A DNA stretch of 64,000 bases, taken from contig NZ_CP125947.1 of assembly GCF_030064165.1 (NCBI RefSeq), forward strand, positions 2,480,001-2,544,000. Reading direction: 5' to 3'. The translations under genes were made by a program, and so were the position numbers. The stretch is from Comamonas resistens (lineage in GTDB: Bacteria; Pseudomonadota; Gammaproteobacteria; Burkholderiales; Burkholderiaceae_C). Of the stretch, positions 7,961 through 15,942 are shown in pieces. Position 1 is the first letter of the stretch. The number at the start of each line of letters is the position of its first letter. The notes under the pieces were generated by a model. That model was not told where the DNA came from, searched no databases, and saw only the letters and a list, made by a program, of their open reading frames with translations.

Positions 7961-7980
7961 AATTCCTGATCGGGAAATTT
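7961..7980. promoter_or_regulatory. Downstream hipBA palindrome 4
   Basis: AATTCCTGATCGGGAAATTT matches upstream palindrome 1 read on the other strand. The downstream pair is spaced about 50 bp centre to centre, the same as the upstream pair, giving a mirror-image arrangement around hipBA. Confidence 0.65.
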
Positions 7981-7988
7981 TGAATTTC

Positions 7989-8016
7989 ATAGCTGTTTGC
8001 GCTTTCTGCATAAGCG
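7989..8016 (+). repeat. Short dispersed repeat copy
   Basis: ATAGCTGTTTGCGCTTTCTG then CATAAGCG is one of the best-conserved copies. It is adjacent to the last hipBA palindrome. Confidence 0.6.
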
Positions 8017-8136
8017 TTCAAGCCTGATTCAATGGATGCTGGATGCCGTGGATCTCAACACTCGCCACAAAACTGCCCCTTGACGAAGACAGTCATGCTA
8101 TGCCGAGCGCCCGGCAGCGCGTTCAGTCCTCGGAAC

Positions 8137-8376
8137 TCAGACCGCAGATGCGCGCGCGTGCAAGCGTTCCCATTCCTGCTCCAGCGTATTGCTTGGCAGC
8201 TTGCTGTTGCCGCGGCGATACCAGTAGTTGGCGTTGCTTAGATCGCCCTCGACCCGGTGCAGATAGCCGTGGATCTGGCACGACAGTTCGTCTCCGTGGA
8301 CTTGCACCATGGCATGGGCTTGTTCCCAGTGGCCGGCTTTCGCCAGTTCCAGCGCTTTGAGATGATCGCAGGTCAT
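8137..8376 (-). CDS. Conserved hypothetical small protein
   Basis: A 79-residue soluble protein beginning MTCDHLKALELAKAGHWEQA. The ATG at 8376 is chosen because the upstream extension to 8553 is Pro/Arg/Ser-rich and unlike a natural N-terminus. A helical repeat-like N-terminus (ELAKAGHWEQAHAMVQ) is followed by LSCQIHGYLHRVEGDLSNAN and YWYRRGNSKLPSNTLEQEW. The pattern resembles a single TPR-like unit found in small uncharacterised proteobacterial proteins. No catalytic motif is visible and the function is unknown. Confidence 0.75.
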   Translation of the reverse strand: MTCDHLKALELAKAGHWEQAHAMVQVHGDELSCQIHGYLHRVEGDLSNANYWYRRGNSKLPSNTLEQEWERLHARASAV

Positions 8377-8761
8377 CGAATTTCCTTGTCGGGGGCGGGT
8401 TGACTTGTTTGTGTGCCGGCCTTGCGGGGGCAGGAGCGCAGCCACGCGTGTGTCCGGGGCACTTGGGAGCAAGTGGCGCGGATGCGGAAAGGCGTGTCTG
8501 CTGAATGATTCGGGATCTTCTGATTTTGATAGCTGAACAGGCTTGTTGGACAAGCGCTTTGGCCCGTTTTAGGTCAAAGCTTTGTTGCGCCGCTTGTGCC
8601 TATTGCTGCGCGCATGGGTGGTGCCATGGCACTTTTCTGAATCTCAAGGCTGAAATGCAGATAGAAAAAGACCCATGGCAGGTGCATGGGCTGCACCTGC
8701 CATGGGTCTTTGAGGGGTCTTTGTGTTCAGGTGCTTTCAAGCGGCCTGAGCGTTGCCGGGC
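8377..8761. other. Intergenic region with terminator and degenerate repeat
   Basis: Besides the hairpin at 8667-8711, it holds a loosely matching repeat copy at about 8524 (TGATAGCTGAACAGGCTTG). No further gene is supported. Confidence 0.5.
8664..8711 (-). terminator. Strong terminator of the ACS-family MFS gene
   Basis: A 20-bp perfect stem (8667-8686 with 8692-8711) around a 5-base loop. Read on the minus strand it ends in a T5 run (TCTTTTTCTAT), placing it about 50 bp after the stop of the minus-strand transporter gene. Confidence 0.85.
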
Positions 8762-10132
8762 TTATGGGGTCTTGGCTTTGCGGATGGTGGCCGCCATCAG
8801 AACGATGATGGAGATGACCAGCATCACCAGCACCAGATAGATGCTGTATTGCCGGTTTCCCGTGTACTGGGTCAGCAGGCCGGCCAGGGTCGGGCTGGCG
8901 GCGGAGCCCAGGTTGCCCAGGCTGCTGATGAGGGCGATGCCGCCAGCGGCGACGGCAGGCGTCAGGTAGTCGCTGACCAGGGCAAAGAACAGCGGGGGCA
9001 GGGCGGCCAGGCCGACCAGGGTAAAGGCCAAGGCAATCAGCGAGCCTTCGAGGTGGCCGTGCATCTGCAGGGTGACGATCAGGCCGGCAATGGCCATGCC
9101 GGTGGCAATGAACAGATGCCAGCGGCGTTCGCGGTATTTGTCCGAGCTGGCGCCAAAGGCAATCATGCCGATCAGGCCCGCGATAAAAGGCAGGGCGGAA
9201 TACACGCCCACGCGCAGCACATCTTCCACACCCAGGCCCTGGATGACGGTGGGCATCCAGAAGACAAACAGATAGGTGGCGCCATGCATCATGAAGTACA
9301 CCAGTGACAGCGCATAGACCTTGGGGTCGCGCAGCAGCTGTCCCAGCGTGGTGCTGTTGGCGTGGCTGGCCTTGTGTCCGCCATGGTGGCCGCCGCCCAG
9401 GCCGGTGTCGTTGGCTATGTTGTATTGCAAACGGGCTTTTTCCGCATCGCTCAGCCACTGGGCGTCGGCCGGTTTGTCCTGCAGGTAGCGATAGAGGATC
9501 AGGCCCAGAATGATGGCGGGCGGGCCCTGGATGAGGAACAGCCATTGCCAGCCGTGCAGGCCGTCAATACCGTTCATGTATTTGAGGATGGCGCCGCACA
9601 GCGGCCCGGCCACGACGGCCATGCCCATGACGGCAGACAGAAAGATGGAGATCACGCGGCCGCGTCTGGCCGACGGGTACCAGTAGGTGAAGTACAGAAT
9701 CACGCCGGGGAAGAAGCCGGCCTCGAAGGCACCCAGCAGAAAGCGTGCCACATAGAACTGCAGCGGCGTGGTGACCCAGGCCATGGCCGTGGCGATGATG
9801 CCCCAGACCACCATGATGCGCATCAGCGTCTTACGGGTGCCGATTTTCTCCAGCAGCAGATTGCTGGGCACTTCAAACAGAAAGTAGCCGATAAAGAACA
9901 GGCCCGCGCCAAAGCCGTAGGCTGCGTCGCCGAAGTCCAGCGTCTGCTTCATCTGGATTTGCGCATAGCCGATGTTGATACGGTCCAGATAGGCGACCAT
10001 GTAGCAGATCAGCAGCAAGGGCAGCAGTCGCCAGCTGATCTTGGAATACAGCGCGTTGTCTGCTTCGATCTCGGGGCTGCTTGTATGGAGCCTGGGCGTG
10101 GCGCTCGCAATGGTCGTTGCGCTTGGGTTCAT
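8762..10132 (-). CDS. MFS transporter, ACS (anion:cation symporter) family
   Basis: A 456-residue inner-membrane carrier with the 12-helix MFS layout and a cytosolic loop around 220-260 (YRYLQDKPADAQWLSDAEKA). The family hallmarks are LLICYMVAYLDRINIGYAQI in helix 1 and FLFEVPSNLLLEKIGTRKTL, the A-like loop motif. FEAGFFPGVILYFTYWYP and SARRGRVISIF also fit the phthalate/tartrate/4-hydroxyphenylacetate permease group. The substrate is probably an organic acid, but no catabolic genes adjoin it, so the specificity is open. The gene is monocistronic, with its own strong terminator. About 600 bp of apparently gene-free DNA precede it. Confidence 0.9.
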   Translation of the reverse strand: MNPSATTIASATPRLHTSSPEIEADNALYSKISWRLLPLLLICYMVAYLDRINIGYAQIQMKQTLDFGDAAYGFGAGLFFIGYFLFEVPSNLLLEKIGTRKTLMRIMVVWGIIATAMAWVTTPLQFYVARFLLGAFEAGFFPGVILYFTYWYPSARRGRVISIFLSAVMGMAVVAGPLCGAILKYMNGIDGLHGWQWLFLIQGPPAIILGLILYRYLQDKPADAQWLSDAEKARLQYNIANDTGLGGGHHGGHKASHANSTTLGQLLRDPKVYALSLVYFMMHGATYLFVFWMPTVIQGLGVEDVLRVGVYSALPFIAGLIGMIAFGASSDKYRERRWHLFIATGMAIAGLIVTLQMHGHLEGSLIALAFTLVGLAALPPLFFALVSDYLTPAVAAGGIALISSLGNLGSAASPTLAGLLTQYTGNRQYSIYLVLVMLVISIIVLMAATIRKAKTP

Positions 10133-10609
10133 GCTTGTCTCTTGAAAGTTGGTATGGGGTGCGGCCCTGTTGCACGACTCGAAGGCGTCACGACGCTGTG
10201 GGCGCTGTCAGTCGCGATGCAAGGTCTAGCTTTGTGCCGTTGCCTTGATGCCTGGCCTCAATGCTGGCATGGCAAAAGCCGCAAGGCCTTTGCGTCGGCA
10301 CATTGCCAGGCCAGTGCTGTGACTGAGGCCGGTGATTGATATGCCGGCCTTGGAGTTTCCGATTCATTTCTTCTACGCCCTTCATCGCCAGAACCAGGCT
10401 GCGCGCAATAGCTGCGCCAGTCTTTTTGATCTCCGCGGGGGCTGAAAATCAAACAGTTCGAGAGGCAATGTAGGACTGGCGTCCTCAATGGACTTAACGC
10501 ATCCCGCAACTCAATTGTCAGATCACGACATCCAAGGGTAAGCCTTAGGGTCTGACTGGCTGCAGACTGTGCGGTGGGGAACCATGCTGCACGGCGCTGG
10601 TGCAGACAG

Positions 10610-10640
10610 GTGGCCCATCAGCGGATGGGCCTTTGTTTTT
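10610..10640 (+). terminator. Hairpin terminator without an obvious upstream gene
   Basis: GGCCCATC/GATGGGCC (10612-10619 with 10624-10631), loop AGCG, is followed by TTTGTTTTT. The T tail orients it for plus-strand transcription, yet no plus-strand gene precedes it. Confidence 0.6.
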
Positions 10641-10668
10641 GATAGCTGGTAGCGCTTTCAGGATAAGG
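10640..10668 (+). repeat. Short dispersed repeat copy
   Basis: TGATAGCTGGTAGCGCTTTC then AGGATAAGG abuts the T tract of a hairpin, the same juxtaposition as at lpdA. Confidence 0.6.
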
Positions 10669-10762
10669 GCTTCAGGCGTTTTGCCTTGATTGACAGCGGC
10701 GTATTTCCAGCTTGCGCTTTTTGCTGCACCCGGCATTGCACCGGGTGCGTGGCCGGGCGGTC

Positions 10763-11137
10763 TCACGCCTTCTTCAGAAACTCGGACTTCAGAATGAACG
10801 GGCCCTGGTCCGTCTTGCAGTCCACGTCATGGTCGCCGTTGTCATAGACCAGGCGAATGCCCTTGATCTTGGTGCCCTTCTTGATGACGGTGGAGGAGCC
10901 CTTGACCTTCAGATCCTTGACCAGCAGCACGCTGTCGCCGTCGGCCAGCGGCGTGCCGTTGGCGTCTTTGATGACGCGGGGGCCGCTGTCTTCTTCGCTG
11001 GCGGCTTCGGCCTGGGCCGACCATTCATGGGCGCAGTCGGGGCAGATCAGCAGATCGCCATCGGGGTAGGTGTTGTCCAGACCGCATTGGGGGCAAGAGG
11101 GTAGGGTGGCTGTGCTCAAGGATTCGCTTCCGTTCAA
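10763..11137 (-). CDS. yjdM: PhnA/YjdM-family zinc-ribbon protein
   Basis: A 124-residue cytosolic protein of the PhnA (YjdM) family, whose cellular role is poorly defined; it is not a phosphonate lyase despite the name. The N-terminal zinc ribbon has CPQC (Cys15/18) and CPDC (Cys32/35). After an acidic spacer, the SH3-like PhnA domain begins with [20 protein letters not shown]. It continues through [20 protein letters not shown] and ends with the family-typical [13 protein letters not shown]. The length and motif order match the E. coli protein (111 residues) with a short N-terminal extension. The gene is flanked by intergenic repeats and appears to be transcribed alone. Confidence 0.93.
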   Translation of the reverse strand: MNGSESLSTATLPSCPQCGLDNTYPDGDLLICPDCAHEWSAQAEAASEEDSGPRVIKDANGTPLADGDSVLLVKDLKVKGSSTVIKKGTKIKGIRLVYDNGDHDVDCKTDQGPFILKSEFLKKA

Positions 11138-11257
11138 ACAGTAAGAGAGTAAGCACCAAGCCTAGCTGCTAAACAGTAGTGTCCCGGATTGGTGCGGATT
11201 GCAAGACGGCCATGCCCAAGACTAGGGCGCTGCTGCATGGCATGAATTTTATGTTTT

Positions 11258-11288
11258 TGATAGCGGATAGCGCTTTCTGGGTAAGCGT
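11258..11288 (+). repeat. Short dispersed repeat copy
   Basis: TGATAGCGGATAGCGCTTTC then TGGGTAAGCG. It sits about 35 bp beyond the 3' end of the LysR gene. Confidence 0.55.
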
Positions 11289-11322
11289 CAGAGGCTGTTT
11301 TGTCTTGAATTTTTGTGGGAAA

Positions 11323-12234
11323 TCAACGCACCAGATGCTCGGCCAGAAAGTCGATGAACACCCGCGTCTTGCGCGGCAGGTGGCGGCTGCCGGGGAAGAC
11401 CAGATGAATCGGCTGCTTGGGCAGGGCGTACTCGGGCAGCACGCGCTGCAGCTGGCCGCTGCGTACATCGTCCTGCACCAGCCAGTCGGGCAGCACGGCT
11501 ACACCCAGGCCCGCCAGCGCCAGCGCGCGAATCGCGTTCGATGAATTGGACTGGTGGGCGGCGCGGCCCTGCACCTCGGCCTGCTGGCCCTGGGAGCTTG
11601 CCAGCACCCAGTGCGTGGGATTGTCCAGATTGCTGTTGGCAATCCAGGGCAGATCGGCCAGGCCTTGCGGCTGCTGCACGGCTTGCAAGCCAGTCAACCT
11701 GGGTGATGCGACCAGCCAGATTTCGTAATCTGCCAGCTTGCGGCTTTTGAGGCTGGAATCGGCCAGGCTGCCCAGGCGCACAACCAGGTCGAGCTTTTCG
11801 GCCACCAGATCGCTGAGCGAGGAATTGGCATCGTGGCTGATGGCAATGCCTGGGTAGCGCTGCACAAACTGCGGAATCAGCGGCAGCACATAGCGCTCGC
11901 CAAACTCGGCTGTGGTGCTGATGCGCAACTGCCCGCGCAGGCGGCGGCTGCCGTACTGGGCATTGTCAAATGCAGCTTCGATATGGCCGAAGATCTGCTT
12001 GAACTCGTCATAGAACTGCTGGCCGCTTTCCGTCAATGCCACCGACCGCGTGCTGCGCACCAGCAAGGTAATGGACAGGGCTTCTTCCAGCGCCTTTACA
12101 TGCAGGCTGGCCATGGCTTTGCTGATGTTCAGGTAGTCGGCGGCCTTGGTGTAGCTGCCCAGCTCCACCACGGCCAGAAAAGTCTGCACGCGGTGAAGCT
12201 GGGTGTGGATGGCAGTGCTTGCGGTGGCGGCCAT
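11323..12234 (-). CDS. LysR-family transcriptional regulator
   Basis: A 303-residue LTTR. The winged helix-turn-helix occupies about residues 10-70 (FLAVVELGSYTKAADYLNIS and KAMASLHVKALEEAL). It is followed by the linker helix and a periplasmic-binding-like effector domain (LRGQLRISTTAEFGERYVLP, then DLVVRLGSLADSSL). The sequence resembles the CrgA/AaeR-like branch in which a single regulator controls a divergently transcribed transporter. It is divergent from the DHA2-type MFS gene with only 88 bp between starts, so it most likely regulates that operon. The effector is unknown. Confidence 0.92.
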   Translation of the reverse strand: MAATASTAIHTQLHRVQTFLAVVELGSYTKAADYLNISKAMASLHVKALEEALSITLLVRSTRSVALTESGQQFYDEFKQIFGHIEAAFDNAQYGSRRLRGQLRISTTAEFGERYVLPLIPQFVQRYPGIAISHDANSSLSDLVAEKLDLVVRLGSLADSSLKSRKLADYEIWLVASPRLTGLQAVQQPQGLADLPWIANSNLDNPTHWVLASSQGQQAEVQGRAAHQSNSSNAIRALALAGLGVAVLPDWLVQDDVRSGQLQRVLPEYALPKQPIHLVFPGSRHLPRKTRVFIDFLAEHLVR

Positions 12235-12322
12235 TGTTCAGTCTGGTCAAACAAAGTATCAAGCATAGCGGTATCGACGCGCTTGGGTACGCTCTCTACC
12301 ATGCGCAGCTCAAAGGACAGAC

Positions 12323-13681
12323 ATGAGCTACCGTTACCGCATTGCCCTGGTGTTTTTGACCGGGTTTTTTATCGACTGCATCAATATCTTCATGCCCGCA
12401 GTTGCCTTGCCGCGCCTGGCCGCCGAGTTCGGGACAGCCAGCCTGGACACCGCCTGGGTGGGCAATGCCTACATCCTGGGCCTGACCTTGGTGATTCCCA
12501 TCAGCACCTGGCTGGCCGGCCGCTGGGGCGCGCGGCGTCTGCTGGCGGCCTCCATGCTGGTGTTTGCACTGGCCGTGACGGCCTGCGGCATGGCGGGTAG
12601 TTTTACGGCAGTGGTGGTTTGGCGCTTCGTGCAGGGCATGGCTGGCGGGCTGTTGATTCCCGTGGGGCAGGCCATGGCCTTTGCCTTGTTTCGGGGGGCG
12701 GAGCGTGCACGCATCTCCACCCTGGTCATGGGCGTGGCCCTGATTGCACCGGCTTTGTCACCGTTGCTGGGCGGGCTGATTGTGGACAGCAGTTCCTGGC
12801 GCTGGGTGTTTTTTGCCAATATTCCGTTGGCTCTGGTGGCCGCGTTGCTGGCATGGTGCTGGGTGCGTGATCCGGCAGAGTCATTCGAGTCGTCGGTTGC
12901 AGCCAAGCCCGATATGGCCGGACTGCTGCTGATCGGCATGGCACTGACTGCTGTGCTTATGGGTATGTCGCTGTACGGCGCAGGCCGTGGCCGGGTTGGG
13001 GCGCTGCTGTGTCTTGCGCTGGGTCTGGCAGCCAGCGTGCTCTATCTGCGCCACTGGCGCAAAGCGGCAGACCCTGTGGTCGAGTTGCGCCTGCTGCTCA
13101 GCCCACGCCTGCGGGTGTCCATGGCCGTGTACTACGCCGTGCCCGGCGTGTTTACCGGCGTCAATCTGCTGAGCCTGTTTTTTCTGCAGGACCTGCTGGC
13201 GCTGAGCGCCCAGCGCTCGGGCATGTTCATGCTGGTCTATGCCGGCGGCGCGCTGCTGGCCATGCTGCTGTGCGGCCGCATCTACAACCGCGTGGGGGCG
13301 AGGCCGCTGTTTATGGTCAGCCTGCTGCTGCACAGCCTGGGTATTGCCTGCCTGATGGCGGTGAACAGCGCGGGCGATCTGCCAACCCTGGTGCTGGCCT
13401 ATGCCCTGATGGGCCTGGGCGGCGGTCTGGCTGCCAATGCCGCGCAAACCACGGCGCTGATGGATTTTCACGGCTCGGAACTGCCCCAGGCCAGCGTGAT
13501 CTGGAACATCAACCGCCAGATGGCCTTCAGCGTGGGCGCGGCCCTGTTCTTGATGATCTTCAATCTGCTGCAGCCGCATACCAGCGCGCTGGCGGCCTAT
13601 CACGCAAGCTTTGCCGTTGCCGCCCTGGCCGGGCTGCTGCCGCTGACCTGTTTGCACACCTTGAAAGAGAACCAGGCATGA
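12323..13681 (+). CDS. MFS transporter, DHA2/EmrB-QacA-like drug:H+ antiporter
   Basis: A 452-residue integral membrane protein with about 12-14 predicted helices. Helix 1 reads FLTGFFIDCINIFMPAVALP. DTAWVGNAYILGLTLVIPIS is followed by the loop motif GRWGARRLL. Motif C-like glycines occur in GVALIAPALSPLLGGLIVDS, and the segment ending SWRWVFFANIPLALVAALLA is characteristic of DHA2 exporters. It is likely a proton-coupled exporter of a hydrophobic toxic compound. The stop overlaps the next gene as ATGA, forming a two-gene operon opposite a LysR regulator. Confidence 0.9.
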   Translation: MSYRYRIALVFLTGFFIDCINIFMPAVALPRLAAEFGTASLDTAWVGNAYILGLTLVIPISTWLAGRWGARRLLAASMLVFALAVTACGMAGSFTAVVVWRFVQGMAGGLLIPVGQAMAFALFRGAERARISTLVMGVALIAPALSPLLGGLIVDSSSWRWVFFANIPLALVAALLAWCWVRDPAESFESSVAAKPDMAGLLLIGMALTAVLMGMSLYGAGRGRVGALLCLALGLAASVLYLRHWRKAADPVVELRLLLSPRLRVSMAVYYAVPGVFTGVNLLSLFFLQDLLALSAQRSGMFMLVYAGGALLAMLLCGRIYNRVGARPLFMVSLLLHSLGIACLMAVNSAGDLPTLVLAYALMGLGGGLAANAAQTTALMDFHGSELPQASVIWNINRQMAFSVGAALFLMIFNLLQPHTSALAAYHASFAVAALAGLLPLTCLHTLKENQA

Positions 13682-14079
13682 ACGACCAGAACCTCAAAGC
13701 CGCTGCACAAAGCATTCACGATGTGCATGCGCTGATCCAGACCGTTTTTACCCAAAAGGGCGATGCCGCCCAGGCCGCTATCAAGGCGCTGATGCCAGTA
13801 TTTGCCGAGCACTTCAGCATGGTCACCACGGGCGGTCGGATCGTGACGCTTGCCCAGGTACAGCAGATGTTTGAGGGCGCTGCTGGCAACCGGCCCGGTT
13901 TGCAGATGGCGGTGGATGAGCTGACAACCATCTGGCAGGGGGGCTCACATGTGGCGCTGCGCTACCGCGAAACGCATACCTTGGCGGGAACGAGCCATGC
14001 GCGCTATTCCACGGCGATTCTGGAAGTCGCAGCTGGCGGCGTGCTGTGGCATGCGCTGCACGAGACAGCTATTGCTTGA
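13678..14079 (+). CDS. SnoaL/NTF2-like (DUF4440-type) protein
   Basis: A 133-residue protein starting at the ATGA overlap with the MFS gene (MNDQNLKAAAQSIHDVHALI). The cone-shaped NTF2-like fold is suggested by an N-terminal helix pair, HFSMVTTGGRIVTLAQVQQM, and C-terminal strands VALRYRETHTLAGTSHARYS and VLWHALHETAIA. Proteins of this superfamily bind or isomerise small molecules, but no catalytic residues can be assigned. Coupling to an exporter suggests accessory handling of the exported compound (inference). Confidence 0.75.
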   Translation: MNDQNLKAAAQSIHDVHALIQTVFTQKGDAAQAAIKALMPVFAEHFSMVTTGGRIVTLAQVQQMFEGAAGNRPGLQMAVDELTTIWQGGSHVALRYRETHTLAGTSHARYSTAILEVAAGGVLWHALHETAIA

Positions 14080-14088
14080 TCTTGAATC

Positions 14089-15942
14089 TCAGCCCATCAC
14101 AAAGATGGGTGCAGCTGTGCGAAACGGCAGCCTGCGGCCCGCAGGCAGCAGATAGGCATGCTCGCGCGGCACGCGCAGCGGGTCGCACTGGCCGTCGGTG
14201 ATGATGAGCATGGGCCCATTCTTGGGAAAGTCATCGGCCTGGAGCAGCAGATCCACACCGGGCTGCAACACGGTGCCGCCGCGCCCCTTGAGAGCGATGC
14301 GCTGGGCCATGTCGGCGGTCGGCAGATAACCGAGGTCATAGGCTGCGGCGTCGCAGCAGATCAGGCGCACGGCGGGCACGTCCTTGGCCTCGGCATAGCT
14401 GGCGATGGCGCCCAGTGCCTTGGCCAGCACATGGCGCTCCATGGAGCCCGAGGTGTCCAGCACCACGCCAAACGTGCGGCCTTCCAGCCAGCGGCTGTCG
14501 GCCTGAATGCGCGGGCGGGGAATATCGGGCGTGGCACTTTGGCGGCGGCTGATGCGGGCATAGCTGTGCCTCGTCTCTATCGGCGGAAAGTGGTGGTCGA
14601 ACCAGCGCGCCAGCTCCACCTGCCAGTCAATCGGCGGCTGCAGCAGGGCGCGAATTTCCTCGATCAATCCTGCGGGCAGCAGGCCTCGTGCACTTTGCTC
14701 GTGGCGCAGCAGGCCTTTGCCCAGCTGGGTGCGGCAGAACTCGTCGATGTCGGTGTAGTCACCCGCGTTGTGCTGGCCGCCTACATTGCGCTCCAGCATG
14801 TCGCCCTGGCCACCGGCCAGGGTGCGCAGCTTGCGCATGCGGCGCAGATCGCCAGCGATGCGGTCATAGATTTCTTCGGCGCTGAGCCCGCGCAGCTCCG
14901 GGTCGTAGAGCAGGCCTATGCCCGGCGGCTGGCCTACATTCATCTGAATCAACCAGTCGTTGATGACAAAGTCACAGGCCACGTTCCATAGAAACGGCTC
15001 GCGTCCGCGCCGGCGTGGCAGATGGCGAAGGGCCACATGAAGCACTTCGTGGGCGATGACGAAGCGCAGTTCCAGCTCGGATAGGCGCGGGCCGGGATTG
15101 ACGTAGATGGTGCGCAGCATCTCGTCGACCGCGGCGACGGCAATGTCCTCGCGCTCGCAGATGCTGGCGTCTTCGATGATGTCAAACGCCGCGACCATGC
15201 TGCCCAGCAGTGGAAAGCTGTCCATGAACCAGTGGCGTGCGCGGTCCAGCGCGCTGCTGGCGGGGCGGCTCTGGCCAAACTCGCGGCGCACGCCAGCGGC
15301 AATTTCCACGGACTGGGTGACGGAGCGGGCCAGGCCCGCTGCAAACATTTCGGACCAACTGCTATACCGGCGCCAGCGCGGCAACGGCTTGCCGCTGGAT
15401 TCGGGCTCGGGCCATTGCTCTGGCAGGGCCAGGCTGGGGTGAGCGCCACCTGAGCCGGGGCCGGCCAGGCTCAGTGCCTGCGCCCAGGCGGGTATGCCTT
15501 GTTCGCAGAACTGGGCATACCACTGAGCCTCTTCGCGCTGGGGCAGTCCGTCGGGTAATTCCATGCCTTCGGGTGGACGTCCCAGCTTGATGGTCTGGAT
15601 AAAGCGCGCCGTGACCACATCGCAGGCCGCGCTCCATTGGGCCCAGTGGCTGCGGTCGCGCTGAAACAGCTCCAGGGCGTAGCTCAGCGTGGCCCGTCCC
15701 AGGCAATAGGCCCATTCTTCGGGAGCGGCCAGGCGTTTGGGGTGGATGTCGATCTGGCCGCTAAGGCGCTGGTGATTGAGGCTGGCCTGGGCCCAGCCAT
15801 GGGCCGGACAGGCCGAATGTGCGCTGCGCACAAAGCCCAGGCTGTGGCTGAGTTCGGTAAAGATGGGATGTGCCTGCAGCAAGGCTAGGCCCTGCGTATA
15901 GGCCTGGGTGGCAGGCGTTTCTCGCGTCGGGGGGTTGGCCAT
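14089..15942 (-). CDS. VWA-domain protein with DUF2201-type metallopeptidase-like region
   Basis: A 617-residue cytosolic protein. The central region (about 270-370) carries HEVLH within FVIAHEVLHVALRH, a zinc metallopeptidase HExxH motif. NVACDFVINDWLIQMNVG then follows, as in the DUF2201 family. The C-terminal von Willebrand A domain (from about 488) has the MIDAS motif DTSGS, a Thr in RGGTVLQPG and the acidic end ITDGQCD. Such proteins partner with MoxR-type AAA ATPases as chaperone or metal-insertion machines (family knowledge). The start ATG overlaps the stop of the MoxR gene by one base (TGATG), so the two are translationally coupled. Confidence 0.88.
   Translation of the reverse strand: MANPPTRETPATQAYTQGLALLQAHPIFTELSHSLGFVRSAHSACPAHGWAQASLNHQRLSGQIDIHPKRLAAPEEWAYCLGRATLSYALELFQRDRSHWAQWSAACDVVTARFIQTIKLGRPPEGMELPDGLPQREEAQWYAQFCEQGIPAWAQALSLAGPGSGGAHPSLALPEQWPEPESSGKPLPRWRRYSSWSEMFAAGLARSVTQSVEIAAGVRREFGQSRPASSALDRARHWFMDSFPLLGSMVAAFDIIEDASICEREDIAVAAVDEMLRTIYVNPGPRLSELELRFVIAHEVLHVALRHLPRRRGREPFLWNVACDFVINDWLIQMNVGQPPGIGLLYDPELRGLSAEEIYDRIAGDLRRMRKLRTLAGGQGDMLERNVGGQHNAGDYTDIDEFCRTQLGKGLLRHEQSARGLLPAGLIEEIRALLQPPIDWQVELARWFDHHFPPIETRHSYARISRRQSATPDIPRPRIQADSRWLEGRTFGVVLDTSGSMERHVLAKALGAIASYAEAKDVPAVRLICCDAAAYDLGYLPTADMAQRIALKGRGGTVLQPGVDLLLQADDFPKNGPMLIITDGQCDPLRVPREHAYLLPAGRRLPFRTAAPIFVMG

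Larger units (their letters stand above)
10133..10762. other. Gene-poor intergenic region
   Basis: No convincing coding region in either strand; the long plus-strand frame from 9362 into it is a shadow of the transporter gene. It must include the transporter promoter. A plus-oriented hairpin terminator and a dispersed repeat lie at 10610-10668. The minus-strand frames around 10258-10509 look non-biological. Confidence 0.5.

Noticed and set aside
9362..10339. Long plus-strand frame of 325 codons
   Set aside because: It is antisense to the MFS transporter, with a His/Gln/Arg/Gly-rich translation typical of a GC-rich shadow frame. The transporter is clearly real.
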